Source: Deefgea chitinilytica (lineage in GTDB: Bacteria > Pseudomonadota > Gammaproteobacteria > Burkholderiales > Chitinibacteraceae). Taken from it: 64,000 bases of DNA. Under the pieces are notes generated by a model, which did not search any database, was not told where the DNA came from, and saw only the letters and a program-made list of their open reading frames with translations. The position numbers were made by a program, and so were the translations under genes. The stretch covers positions 1,178,001-1,242,000 of the forward strand of contig NZ_WOFE01000001.1 in NCBI RefSeq assembly GCF_016881405.1, written 5' to 3'. Of this stretch, positions 48,700 through 57,564 are shown piece after piece; the first letter of the stretch is position 1; each line of letters starts with the position of its first letter.

Positions 48700-49395
48700 T
48701 CACTCATTGATATGGCAATATTGCCAAGGGCCTAACTGCTCAGGCTCATCCAGAAGAACTTTCAGCTTAGCAACAAATTCATCTCGATCAATCTCGCGCG
48801 CGCCAAAGCGTGCTAAATGATCGGTGTACATTTGGCAATCAATCATCGCAAAACCGTTTGCTCGCAACCATTGTACGGCATGGACAAAAGCAATTTTGGA
48901 AGCATCAGAACGGCGGGCAAACATGGACTCGCCATAAAACATTTTGCCTAGCGCCATTCCATACAGTCCACCGACTAATTCCCCATCCATCCAACATTCA
49001 AAACTATGCGCAAAACCAGCTTCATGCAAAGCGGTATACGCGGCTAACATCTCATCACTAATCCACGTTCCTGCTTCAGTGCCGCGCGGGGCAGCACAGC
49101 CCTGCATCACTTGCTCAAACGCAGTATCAAACGTAATTTGGTATCGGCGATGGCGCACAACTTTGACTAATGATTTGGGAACTTTAAATTCATCGACATA
49201 CAGCACCATCCGTGGACTTGGGCTCCACCACAGAATCGGCTCTCCAGGCATAAACCAAGGGAAAATACCTTGCCGATAAGCCGCCAGAATGCGCTGGGGC
49301 GACAAATCTCCCCCTGCCACCAAGAGACCATTCGGCTCTTTAAGCGCTTGCGTTAGCGGCGGAAATACATGCCGATGATCTAACCAAGGAATCAT
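48700..49395 (-). CDS. aat: Leucyl/phenylalanyl-tRNA-protein transferase
   Basis: Adds Leu or Phe to proteins with N-terminal Lys or Arg, marking them for ClpS/ClpAP. The 231-residue protein shows [36 protein letters not shown] and [18 protein letters not shown] (the core split over neighbouring motifs). ATG at 49395 is chosen over the adjacent TTG at 49398. It begins about 15 bases after fur and precedes bpt, making a fur-aat-bpt transcription unit. Confidence 0.95.
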   Translation of the reverse strand: MIPWLDHRHVFPPLTQALKEPNGLLVAGGDLSPQRILAAYRQGIFPWFMPGEPILWWSPSPRMVLYVDEFKVPKSLVKVVRHRRYQITFDTAFEQVMQGCAAPRGTEAGTWISDEMLAAYTALHEAGFAHSFECWMDGELVGGLYGMALGKMFYGESMFARRSDASKIAFVHAVQWLRANGFAMIDCQMYTDHLARFGAREIDRDEFVAKLKVLLDEPEQLGPWQYCHINE

Positions 49396-49410
49396 CAATC
49401 GTTACTCGAT

Positions 49411-49836
49411 TTATTTCTTGGCTTTTGCTTGGCACACTTTACAAATACCGTAGATATACATCTCATGATCTTGAATATCGAAGCCGTGCTTAGCTGCAAT
49501 CGCATCTTGCCGCGCTTCAATTTCTGGATCGAAAAACTCTTCCACTGCGCCACATTTTACGCATACCAAATGATCATGATGTTCATCTTGTTTCAACTCG
49601 AACACCGCTTTGCCCGTTTCGAAATGATGACGCTCCAAAATCCCAGCTTGCTCAAATTGAGTAAGGACGCGATACACCGTCGCTAAACCGACATCAATCT
49701 CCTCAACCAACAGCATCCGGTACACATCCTCAGCGGTCAGATGTCGTTCTTCACTGGTTTCAAATAGATTCAAAATCTTCAAACGAGGCCCAGTCGCCTT
49801 CAATCCCATGCCTTTTAATTCTGCAGCTTTGCTCAT
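49411..49836 (-). CDS. fur: Ferric uptake regulator Fur
   Basis: The iron-responsive repressor, 141 residues. The N-terminal winged helix contains [11 protein letters not shown] and [10 protein letters not shown]; metal sites are seen in H86-HDH-89 and Cys92/Cys95, with a second CxxC at Cys132/Cys135. It is divergent from bamE, as in many proteobacteria. Candidate targets in this window are bfd and the cytochrome b561 operon. Confidence 0.96.
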   Translation of the reverse strand: MSKAAELKGMGLKATGPRLKILNLFETSEERHLTAEDVYRMLLVEEIDVGLATVYRVLTQFEQAGILERHHFETGKAVFELKQDEHHDHLVCVKCGAVEEFFDPEIEARQDAIAAKHGFDIQDHEMYIYGICKVCQAKAKK

Positions 49837-49942
49837 TGTTGTTCTCTTCTTTATTTCCCAAGGTGCAGTGCTTGCACAATACGGTTATGATATAGCGTTT
49901 CCCGGTGACGCGCACCGACATCCACGAGCGAATCGAACCAAG

Positions 49943-50404
49943 ATGAAGGCCAGACTACTTACTGTTTTTATGACCAGCAGCCTATTATTAACCGGCTGCA
50001 GTGTTGTTAATTTCTTAACACCTCATAAATTAGATATTCCACAGGGCAATGAAATTACGGCAAATCAAGTTGAATTGCTGCGGGTGGGCATGACTCGAGC
50101 CCAAGTTCGATTTGTCTTGGGTACTCCGCTATTGACAGATCCATTCCATAAAGACCGCTGGGATTACATCTTCCGCGACAGCCGTGCGGGTGTCGTTAGA
50201 GAGTCACATGACTTTAAAGTTTTTTTTAATGACAACAGTCTAGTTCGCTGGGAAGGCAGTTACTTCCCTGCCCCCAAGACCAATCAAGTCGAGAAAACCA
50301 AACCGCTCCCGCCTGAGAGTAATTTGATGTCAATGCCAATCAATCCGGGCGATCCAAACTCGAAAGATGTTGAAGTTAAACCATTATTGAAAGAAGGCTC
50401 TTAA
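49943..50404 (+). CDS. bamE: Outer-membrane assembly lipoprotein BamE (SmpA/OmlA)
   Basis: A small lipoprotein of the BAM complex that inserts outer-membrane beta-barrels. The 153-residue protein has a lipobox LLTG-C19, then the SmpA/OmlA domain ([22 protein letters not shown], split motifs) and DRWDYIFRD. The start at 49943 gives a normal signal peptide; the open frame begins 45 codons earlier. dapB follows after two bases of spacing, so they are co-transcribed. Confidence 0.94.
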   Translation: MKARLLTVFMTSSLLLTGCSVVNFLTPHKLDIPQGNEITANQVELLRVGMTRAQVRFVLGTPLLTDPFHKDRWDYIFRDSRAGVVRESHDFKVFFNDNSLVRWEGSYFPAPKTNQVEKTKPLPPESNLMSMPINPGDPNSKDVEVKPLLKEGS

Positions 50405-50406
50405 TC

Positions 50407-51207
50407 ATGACACTTAAAATTGCTATTGCGGGTAGCAGTGGTCGAATGGGGCAGATGCTGATTGAGGCCGTCACCAACGCACCTGATACACAATTAACAG
50501 TTGCACTTGATCGCACTGGTAGTGACGCGATTGGTCGTGATGCATGTGCATTTATGGGTAAAGACAGCGGGGTTTTAATCACCGATCAACTATCTGCGCT
50601 TCAAAATGCCGACGTTTTGATTGATTTTACGCGCCCAGAAGGAACCCTCATTCATTTGCAGGCCTGCCAAGAGCTCGGCGTCAAAATGATTATTGGCACC
50701 ACCGGTTTCGATGAAGCAGGCCGTGCTCAGATAAGCGCAGCCAGTGAAAAAATTGCGATTGTCTCGGCCTACAATATGAGTGTTGGCGTCAATTTAGTTT
50801 TTAAATTACTCGAAATTGCCGCCGGCGTACTTAATCAAGGCTACGACGCAGAAATTGTAGAAATGCACCATAAACACAAAGTCGATGCGCCTTCAGGCAC
50901 TGCGATCGCAATGGGCGAAGCTGTCGCTAAAGCGTGGGATAAGTCATTAAAAGATATTGCTACTTGGTCACGAGAAGGCATCACAGGTCCTCGTGAAAAT
51001 GGCACGATTGGATTTGCAACACTGCGCGGTGGCGATGTGATTGGCGATCACACGGTCGTATTCGCGGGTGCAGGTGAGCGAATTGAAGTCACACACAAAG
51101 CAAGTAACCGTACCATTTACGCGCAAGGCAGTTTACGTGCCGCACGCTTTTTGGCAAAACATGAAACGGGTCACTACGACATGCAAGAAGTACTAGGTCT
51201 AAAATAA
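50407..51207 (+). CDS. dapB: 4-hydroxy-tetrahydrodipicolinate reductase
   Basis: Reduces 4-hydroxy-tetrahydrodipicolinate with NAD(P)H in lysine and diaminopimelate synthesis. The 266-residue protein has the nucleotide motif AGSSGRMGQ, the GTTGFDE motif and the substrate site [14 protein letters not shown]. It is second in bamE-dapB and ends in a strong terminator. Confidence 0.97.
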   Translation: MTLKIAIAGSSGRMGQMLIEAVTNAPDTQLTVALDRTGSDAIGRDACAFMGKDSGVLITDQLSALQNADVLIDFTRPEGTLIHLQACQELGVKMIIGTTGFDEAGRAQISAASEKIAIVSAYNMSVGVNLVFKLLEIAAGVLNQGYDAEIVEMHHKHKVDAPSGTAIAMGEAVAKAWDKSLKDIATWSREGITGPRENGTIGFATLRGGDVIGDHTVVFAGAGERIEVTHKASNRTIYAQGSLRAARFLAKHETGHYDMQEVLGLK

Positions 51208-51221
51208 ATCCCATCTCTAGT

Positions 51222-51259
51222 TAAAAAAAAACGAGGCTAATTCAGCCTCGTTTTTTTTA
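51222..51259 (+). terminator. Intrinsic terminator of dapB
   Basis: Stem AAAAACGAGGCT/AGCCTCGTTTTT with a five-base loop and a T tract of eight. Confidence 0.93.
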
Positions 51260-51986
51260 CAACTACTGAAACAGTAATACGGAAAAGCACTAAAAAACAG
51301 CGAAGTAACATCCAACTACGACAAACTGTACTTGCTACATCGTAACTACTGAAACACTGCTACTGCTAAAAAGAGTTAAATTTAAATTTACTCAACAGCC
51401 AAATTATTTGAAAACACACTTCATAAGGATTACAAATAAAAGCAATAAAATTAAGCAAAGCTACTTTTAAAAACCCTCATATTAACAAAACAAAGTAAAA
51501 ACCGACTTTGAAACCAGTTTCTTGGCAACGGGGCGCCAGATCGACACCCCGCTTGGCTGAATTAGCTCATTAACTTGAGCGTTCATTTAATACGCAATTG
51601 CTAATCCAGAAAATTGATCATTAAAATGATCATTATTGGCAAGTACTGCCGGCTACGAGTAAACACAAGACATTGGAATCAATCAATATGACCTCCTTTG
51701 CTACGGTTTAACAAAATAAAACCCAGTACTTCCTAATAAAGAGCGGCGAAATAAAAATTTATTTCGATTATTGCATTTACCGCGATGATCACCACTCGGG
51801 TCATCATATTCCGAACACTTTCGGATCGAGATCAAATGATTGATCTTAAGTAGCAAGAATGCCAGACACTAAATACATCACATCAGAATCAATCAAATAT
51901 TGCTCCTTCTGTTCTGCTTCAGTTGAGATCAGCCCACATCGCCTGAGTTGCTAGCAGCTTTGTGTTGCCATAGCGTTACTCTAGTC
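51260..51986. other. Gene-free, hairpin-rich region
   Basis: About 730 AT-rich bases with no plausible reading frame. It holds several perfect short inverted repeats: CGGGG/CCCCG (51529-51551), TGATCATT/AATGATCA (51615-51632), CGAAATAAA/TTTATTTCG (51747-51766), CCGAA/TTCGG (51811-51824) and AGATCAA/TTGATCT (51829-51846). None has a T tract. ACTACTGAAACA occurs twice, near 51263 and 51347. It may encode a structured small RNA or be the remains of a lost gene. Confidence 0.5.
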
Positions 51987-53153
51987 CTAAATATTCAATC
52001 CTGCAACATATCCCGACGACCAAGCCCATTGAAAATTGTAACCGCCCAACCAACCAGTGACATCAACAACCTCGCCGATGAAATAAAGCCCAGGTACACT
52101 GCGCACCATCATCGTCTTCGAAAGCAGTTGATCTGTATCGACTCCACCGCGAGTGACTTCGGCTTTTTTATAACCTACTGTACCCGATGGTTTGATTTGC
52201 CAATGATGCAAGTCCGCAGCGACGAGTTGCAACTCTTTCAAAGAGTATTGCTTCAAAGGTCTTATTTCACCATATTTAGCAAGCCATACCTGCAAGAAGC
52301 GCTTAGGTAAAATCTCCGCCAGTACATTACTCAACAAACTATCGCGATTCGCTGCACGGAAAAAGTCTTCTAAATCGACGTCGGGCAACAAATCAATCTC
52401 AATGACTTTCCCTGCGTCCCAGAAACTGGAGATTTGCAAAATAGCAGGACCAGAAACACCTTTATGCGTTAACAAAATATCTTCGCGAAATGCAGTATTT
52501 TCACAACTGACGACCACGTTTTCGAGCGCAACACCCGCTAATTCCGTCCATAAATCTTCTGCTTGAAACGTCAATGGCACTAAAGCAGCCGCCAGAGGCA
52601 CAATTTTCAAACCAAACTGCTTAGCAATTTCATAACCCAATGCCGTGGCACCAATTTGCGGTATCGACAAACCTCCGCTGGCAATCACCAACGATTCACA
52701 CTGCCACACTTCAGTTGGCGTAGTGACTACAAAGCCGCCCTCAATTTGCTTAATCTGTAGCACTGAGGTACCCATACGCCAAGTTACTTCGCCTAAATCC
52801 ACCTCCGCTTTGAGCATATCAATGATGCCCTGCGAATTTTGATCACAGAATAATTGCCCTAAGGTTTTCTCGTGATAAGTAAGGCCATGCCTTTCAACAA
52901 GAGCGATAAAGTCGTGCTGCGTATACTGCTTGAGCGCCGACTTCACAAAATGCGGATTGTTCGAGATATAACACTCAGGCCGCACATTCAGATTAGTAAA
53001 GTTACAGCGACCACCACCCGAAATCCGAATTTTCTCTGCGAGTTTTTTACTGTGGTCAATCAACACCACGCTACGACCACGTTGCCCTGCCGTCGCTGCG
53101 CACATTAAACCAGCGGCCCCAGCACCAATAATCACCACATCCGTCTTTAGCAT
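51987..53153 (-). CDS. HI0933-family flavoprotein (YhiN-like NAD(P)/FAD oxidoreductase)
   Basis: A 388-residue two-dinucleotide-binding flavoprotein. It begins TDVVIIGAGAAGLMCA (FAD site), with KKLAEKIRISGGGRCNFTN, and ends with GEVVDVTGWLGGYNFQWAWSSG, the HI0933 signature (split over motifs). The biochemical role of the family is not firmly established. It is a single gene, convergent with nothing, next to the hairpin-rich region. Confidence 0.92.
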   Translation of the reverse strand: MLKTDVVIIGAGAAGLMCAATAGQRGRSVVLIDHSKKLAEKIRISGGGRCNFTNLNVRPECYISNNPHFVKSALKQYTQHDFIALVERHGLTYHEKTLGQLFCDQNSQGIIDMLKAEVDLGEVTWRMGTSVLQIKQIEGGFVVTTPTEVWQCESLVIASGGLSIPQIGATALGYEIAKQFGLKIVPLAAALVPLTFQAEDLWTELAGVALENVVVSCENTAFREDILLTHKGVSGPAILQISSFWDAGKVIEIDLLPDVDLEDFFRAANRDSLLSNVLAEILPKRFLQVWLAKYGEIRPLKQYSLKELQLVAADLHHWQIKPSGTVGYKKAEVTRGGVDTDQLLSKTMMVRSVPGLYFIGEVVDVTGWLGGYNFQWAWSSGYVAGLNI

Positions 53154-53304
53154 TCAAATCATTCCTCTACGAGGCCATATTGTACCTTTTTGTTGCTCTA
53201 TATTTAGCTAAAGCTCAACCCCAATGGCATTAATACTGACGATTTAATTTCGATTGCGGCGTAAAATGGTTACAACAATTTATTCACCCGCAAGGATTGC
53301 ACCA

Positions 53305-54102
53305 ATGCAAAAAATGATTGTTTCTGATTTAGACGGCACTCTTCTCGATGCTGAACATAAAGTAGATGCTTTTACCGCAGCAACATTTCAAGCTTTGGCA
53401 GCACAAGGGGTGCAAATCACGATTGCTACCGGACGACATTTTTTAGATGTCAAAGGCATTCGTGAAAGTCTCGGCGTATCGGCGCATCTGATTACCTCTA
53501 ACGGGGCGCGTGTGCACGACCCTGATAATAATGAGATTTTTGCCGAGAATATTGAACCACAATTAGCGCAAGCTTTGCTGCAACCAACGATTTCTGCAGG
53601 CACTTTACTGAATGTCTATGTGGATGAAGGCTGGTTGGTCGAACGAGACTGCCCAGAGTTGGTTGGCGTGTATTACAAAGACTCGGGGTTTAACTATCAA
53701 GTCGTCGACCTGAAAGCGCATTCTGGTGAAGGGATTGCCAAGATTTTATACATTGCAGACCACGCGACACTCACCACAGTCGAAGCAAAAATTATTGAGC
53801 AGTATGGCGATGAAGTGTACATCACGTTCTCGGCAGATGATTGCCTTGAAGTCATGGCGCCCACCGTTTCGAAAGGTCACGCCCTCACCGAAGTGCTGGG
53901 GCGCTTACGCATTGATGCCGAACACTGCTACGCTTTCGGTGACGGACAAAACGATATTCAAATGTTATCGGTCGCAGGAAATCCGTTTGTTATGAGCAAT
54001 GCCAGCCCAAAACTAAAAGCCGCCCATCCAAACGCTCCGGTCATTGGCAGCAATAATGAGCATGGCGTCGCTGAACAACTCAGGAAAATATTTTCAATCT
54101 AG
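53305..54102 (+). CDS. HAD-superfamily Cof-type phosphatase
   Basis: A 265-residue type IIB HAD hydrolase. Motif I is SDLDGTLLD, motif II TSNGA, and motifs III-IV are SKGHALTEVL and FGDGQNDIQML. Such enzymes dephosphorylate sugar phosphates, FMN or similar small molecules; the substrate is not predictable. The start at 53305 follows AAGGA and gives the family N-terminus. Confidence 0.94.
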   Translation: MQKMIVSDLDGTLLDAEHKVDAFTAATFQALAAQGVQITIATGRHFLDVKGIRESLGVSAHLITSNGARVHDPDNNEIFAENIEPQLAQALLQPTISAGTLLNVYVDEGWLVERDCPELVGVYYKDSGFNYQVVDLKAHSGEGIAKILYIADHATLTTVEAKIIEQYGDEVYITFSADDCLEVMAPTVSKGHALTEVLGRLRIDAEHCYAFGDGQNDIQMLSVAGNPFVMSNASPKLKAAHPNAPVIGSNNEHGVAEQLRKIFSI

Positions 54103-54164
54103 CCTTCAACAGCAAAATAACGCATGATAAAGCCATCAGTTATATTTAACACTAGGTGGTTATC

Positions 54165-54701
54165 ATGCGTTTTTTTCTTGCTGCTACGTTACTGAGTATG
54201 AGTTCGGCGCTGTTTGCCCAAACTTGCCCTCCGTTGCTGCAGCATCAATTCAAAACCTTGCAAGGCGAAACGTTCGATTTATGCCAACACGCAGGCAAAC
54301 CCATTTTAGTTGTCAATACGGCAAGTAAATGTGGTTTTACGCCGCAATTTACGCAGCTTGAGCAGCTATACGCCAAATATAAATCACGCGGCTTAGTCGT
54401 GATTGGTTTCCCATCGAATGACTTCCGGCAAGAACTAGAAGACGACAAAGCCATCGGTGATTTTTGCAAACTCACTTATTTTGTCGAATTTCCAATGATG
54501 AGCAAAAGTAGCGTTGTCGGCAAAAATGCCAACCCGTTTTACCAACAACTCAGGACAGCATCGGGAACGATGCCAAAGTGGAATTTTTATAAATACTTGA
54601 TTGCGCCCGATGGCAAAACAGTGACCGCATTTAGTTCAATCACCGAACCTAATGATCCAGCCATTGCAGGGCAGATTGATACTTGGTTAGCAAAGAAGTA
54701 A
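54165..54701 (+). CDS. Exported glutathione peroxidase-family protein
   Basis: A 178-residue thiol peroxidase with a signal peptide (RFFLAATLLSMSSALFAQ), so it acts outside the cytoplasm. The peroxidatic Cys56 lies in NTASKCGFTPQ and the Trp-Asn pair in PKWNFYKYL. The usual FPCNQF reads FPSNDF (Ser84, Asp86), so the conserved Gln of the catalytic tetrad and the nearby Cys are absent, a variant seen in some bacterial members. The true reductant is probably thioredoxin-like rather than glutathione; this is an inference. Confidence 0.88.
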   Translation: MRFFLAATLLSMSSALFAQTCPPLLQHQFKTLQGETFDLCQHAGKPILVVNTASKCGFTPQFTQLEQLYAKYKSRGLVVIGFPSNDFRQELEDDKAIGDFCKLTYFVEFPMMSKSSVVGKNANPFYQQLRTASGTMPKWNFYKYLIAPDGKTVTAFSSITEPNDPAIAGQIDTWLAKK

Positions 54702-54705
54702 ACCG

Positions 54706-54727
54706 AGTAGCGGCTCAAGCCGCTACT
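54706..54727. terminator. Hairpin between convergent genes
   Basis: A perfect 9-bp stem, AGTAGCGGC/GCCGCTACT, with the loop TCAA. No real T tract follows on either strand, so it may be a weak terminator or an mRNA 3'-end stabiliser. Confidence 0.5.
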
Positions 54728-54739
54728 TCGTAAAGACTA

Positions 54740-55387
54740 TTACTCTTTTAATGAAGTGACCAAGGCATGAAAGGCATTTTTGTCTTGGTCAAAATCGTAC
54801 AAAGCGCCGCGCAAAATATCAAAATACCAACCGATCAAACTTAGAGTGCCGTTTTGCACGCGTTCTGCGATAAACGGAAAACTCATCAAGTTATCCAAAG
54901 ACACAATAATCGCCGCCATTTCACAGGCACGGATTTGACCTTCTGGCGTTTTATGCGATAACTCACGCTTCACTTGTTCACGCGCAGCATCGGCAATTCT
55001 GACCCAACGCCCAATGAAATTAGCATCCGTCTTCGGTGAACTATTGTCCATCAAGGCGCGAATACCACCGCAACCAGAATGCCCCAACACAATAATTTTA
55101 CTGACTTCAAGATGCACAACGGCGTATTCAATCGCGGAGGACACACCGTGAAATGCGCCGTCAATTTCATAAGGTGGCACCAAATTAGCAACATTACGTA
55201 CCACAAACAAATCGCCTGGATTGCAATCGGTCAGAATTGCAGGATCAACGCGCGAATCAGAGCAGCCAATCAGCAAAGTTTTAGGATTTTGTCCTGATTG
55301 CAACTCGGCGAATAAATCGCGATGCTCGCCAAAATATTTATGCTGGAAGCGGCGAAACCCACCGATAAACTTTTCAATCTCTTCCAC
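54740..55387 (-). CDS. can: Beta-class carbonic anhydrase
   Basis: Interconverts carbon dioxide and bicarbonate. The 215-residue protein has the zinc ligands Cys42, His103 and Cys106, and the Asp44-Arg46 dyad (CSDSRVDP, GHSGCGG). The GTG at 55387 is chosen because AGGGG lies eight bases upstream; the frame is open to 55465 but that extension is low-complexity. It resembles the E. coli Can/CynT group. Confidence 0.94.
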   Translation of the reverse strand: MEEIEKFIGGFRRFQHKYFGEHRDLFAELQSGQNPKTLLIGCSDSRVDPAILTDCNPGDLFVVRNVANLVPPYEIDGAFHGVSSAIEYAVVHLEVSKIIVLGHSGCGGIRALMDNSSPKTDANFIGRWVRIADAAREQVKRELSHKTPEGQIRACEMAAIIVSLDNLMSFPFIAERVQNGTLSLIGWYFDILRGALYDFDQDKNAFHALVTSLKE

Positions 55388-55602
55388 TGGAATACCCCTG
55401 TTTGTTCTTTCATTTTTTTGCGCAATTCTACTAGTTTTCTGCGCACTTTGCCCTACTGAGTGCACACCAGAGCCAATAGACTGCTAAATCAGCAGCTAAA
55501 ACCAAGGCCAAAGTCGAGCTAATTCGGTACTTAATCAATTTTTTTGAATGATATACACAAGTATTTACGCTATCAGTAAACATGTTCTACATTTATGATG
55601 CT

Positions 55603-55621
55603 GATAATGATTCGGATTAAC
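55603..55621. promoter_or_regulatory. Candidate Fur-binding site before cytochrome b561
   Basis: GATAATGATTCGGATTAAC agrees with about 14 of 19 positions of the Fur consensus and lies 20 bases before the cytochrome b561 ATG. Only the left half is strong. Confidence 0.4.
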
Positions 55622-55640
55622 TGAATAAGGAATTCATTCG

Positions 55641-56192
55641 ATGAAAAAAATAGCACCCACTCATTACGATGCACTACAAATTGCTTTGCATTGGCTCGTT
55701 GCCGTGTTGATCTGCTGTGCATTTGTTTTTGCCTGGATTTTTGATGACATGCCTTTATCGCCCGATAAATTCAAAATGATCAACTGGCATAAATGGACGG
55801 GTATCACCGTTATGGCCTTATTTATACTGCGCTTCGCTTATAAACTCCTACGGGGTACTCCTGTAGTTGACCCTAATTTGCCTTCACTGCAAAGAAAACT
55901 TGCCATCAGCGTTCATCATCTGCTGTATGTGTTGATGTTTTTATTGCCGCTCGTTGGTTGGCTGATGAGCTCAGCCAAAGGTTTTCCGGTGGTGTTTTGG
56001 GGGGTACTGCCCTTGCCGGATTTGATTAGTAAAAACGCAGAACTCGGTAAATTATTAGGCGAAATGCATGAATTACTCGCATATGGGCTACTGCTTCTAA
56101 TTGGTTTGCACATCGCCGGAGCATTAAAACACCACATCATCGATAAAGACGGTACTTTGGCACGCATGCTGCCCTTTTTAGCCAAAAAATAA
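55641..56192 (+). CDS. Cytochrome b561 family protein
   Basis: A 183-residue inner-membrane dihaem cytochrome with four membrane spans. Haem-ligand histidines are seen in IALHWLVAVLI, NWHKWTGI, VHHLLYV and LIGLHIAGALKHH. It is the first gene of b561-yceI-yceI; this combination is common in proteobacteria and suggests electron transfer to or from quinone linked to lipid-binding YceI proteins. GGAATT precedes the ATG. Confidence 0.93.
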   Translation: MKKIAPTHYDALQIALHWLVAVLICCAFVFAWIFDDMPLSPDKFKMINWHKWTGITVMALFILRFAYKLLRGTPVVDPNLPSLQRKLAISVHHLLYVLMFLLPLVGWLMSSAKGFPVVFWGVLPLPDLISKNAELGKLLGEMHELLAYGLLLLIGLHIAGALKHHIIDKDGTLARMLPFLAKK

Positions 56193-56215
56193 TTCACTCT
56201 TTCTTTGGAGAACCC

Positions 56216-56770
56216 ATGTTACGAACTTTACTTGCGTCTAGTCTTATTCTGATTGGCAGTCATGCCATCGCTGCACAAAGCATCGTGCCACAAAAAAGTC
56301 AGCTCAATTTTGCATTCAGTCAAATGAATACACCGGTTGAAGGTAGTTTCAAAAATTTCACTGGCAAAGTGAACTTTGACCCTGCCAAGCCTGCCACAGC
56401 GAAAGCAGAAATCATTGTTGATTTAGCCAGCATTGATGTCGGCGGTCCTGACGGTAATAGCGAAGCGAAGAAAAAAGCTTGGTTTGATATTGCCAATACG
56501 CCAAAAGCAACTTTTGTCGCGACCAGCGTCAAAGCATTGGGCGCGGGTAAATTTGAGACCAAAGGCAAACTCACGATGAAGGGCCTGACTCGGGAAGTCG
56601 TCGGCACCATGACGGCCAAACCGGTAGGCAATGATTTATTGCTGGAAGGCTCAGTACCACTACTGCGCTTGCAATTTAAGATTGGTGACGGCGCTTGGGC
56701 CGACACAGGCACCGTGGCCGACGAAGTCACTGTGAAATACAAACTGCTACTGACTGGCAAAGCAGATTAA
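56216..56770 (+). CDS. YceI-family periplasmic protein (first copy)
   Basis: A 184-residue exported lipocalin-like beta-barrel with a signal peptide (LRTLLASSLILIGSHAIA). The YceI pattern is seen in SQLNFAFSQMNTPVEGSF, AWFDIANTPKATFVATSV and GKLTMKGLTREV. YceI proteins bind polyisoprenoid chains such as quinones. TTTGGAG precedes the start. It follows cytochrome b561 by 23 bases. Confidence 0.92.
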   Translation: MLRTLLASSLILIGSHAIAAQSIVPQKSQLNFAFSQMNTPVEGSFKNFTGKVNFDPAKPATAKAEIIVDLASIDVGGPDGNSEAKKKAWFDIANTPKATFVATSVKALGAGKFETKGKLTMKGLTREVVGTMTAKPVGNDLLLEGSVPLLRLQFKIGDGAWADTGTVADEVTVKYKLLLTGKAD

Positions 56771-56800
56771 TTTAAACAAAACCACACTGGAGTTCACATT

Positions 56801-57364
56801 ATGAAAAAAATCATCACTGCCGCCCTATTCTATGCGTTCGCAGCAGGTGCATTTGCCGCACCTGAGGTGTACACCATCGATCCATCACACACTTACCCAA
56901 CATTTGAAGTCAATCACTTAGGTTACTCAACCCAACGTGGCTCATTTGAAAAAACAAGCGGTACAGTAACGCTAGATATGGAAAAGAAAACTGGCGCAGC
57001 GGATATCACGATCGATACCAATAGTTTGCGCACAGGTTGGGAAAAACGTGACGTGCATTTGAAAGGCGAAGATTTCTTTAATACTGCTAAATTCCCAAGC
57101 ATGACGTTCAAAGGCAAAGACTTTAAATTCAACGGCGACAAATTAGTCAGTGTTGCTGGCGATCTGACTTTGCTGGGAGTAAGCAAACCCGTCACGCTGC
57201 AAGTCAGCAACTTTAAATGCAGCCCACACCCAATGAGCAAAAAACCAGCGTGCGGCGCGGACGCAACGACCACCATCAAACGCAGTGATTTTGGCATGGC
57301 GGCCTATGTTCCAGCGGTTAGCGACGAAGTGACCTTGCGTATTCAAATTGAAGCCAGCAAATAA
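56801..57364 (+). CDS. YceI-family periplasmic protein (second copy)
   Basis: A 187-residue paralogue of the previous gene with a signal peptide (KKIITAALFYAFAAGAFA). It has the classic start YTIDPSHTYPTFEVNHLG, and GEDFFNTAKFPSMTFKGK, and a disulfide-capable pair in KCSPHPMSKKPACGA. It is closer to E. coli YceI than the first copy. It is last in the operon and is followed by a terminator. Confidence 0.94.
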   Translation: MKKIITAALFYAFAAGAFAAPEVYTIDPSHTYPTFEVNHLGYSTQRGSFEKTSGTVTLDMEKKTGAADITIDTNSLRTGWEKRDVHLKGEDFFNTAKFPSMTFKGKDFKFNGDKLVSVAGDLTLLGVSKPVTLQVSNFKCSPHPMSKKPACGADATTTIKRSDFGMAAYVPAVSDEVTLRIQIEASK

Positions 57365-57395
57365 TCAACAGCACCACTAACATTGCTTCAAAGCA

Positions 57396-57428
57396 CAAAA
57401 AGCCAATTCAACGCGGATTGGCTTTTTG
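57396..57428 (+). terminator. Intrinsic terminator of the b561-yceI operon
   Basis: Stem AAAAAGCCAAT/ATTGGCTTTTT with a nine-base loop and a T-rich tail. Confidence 0.88.
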
Positions 57429-57564
57429 TTTTGCCGCGCACGCATCGCTGAAAATTCAGCCATGCACAGCGGCAAAGTAGTCAAAATCAGTTACACTACA
57501 AACACCAATCAAGTCCACCCCAAGCGAACAACAGCAGCTTTTGCATCGTTTCCCAAGCGCCGCT

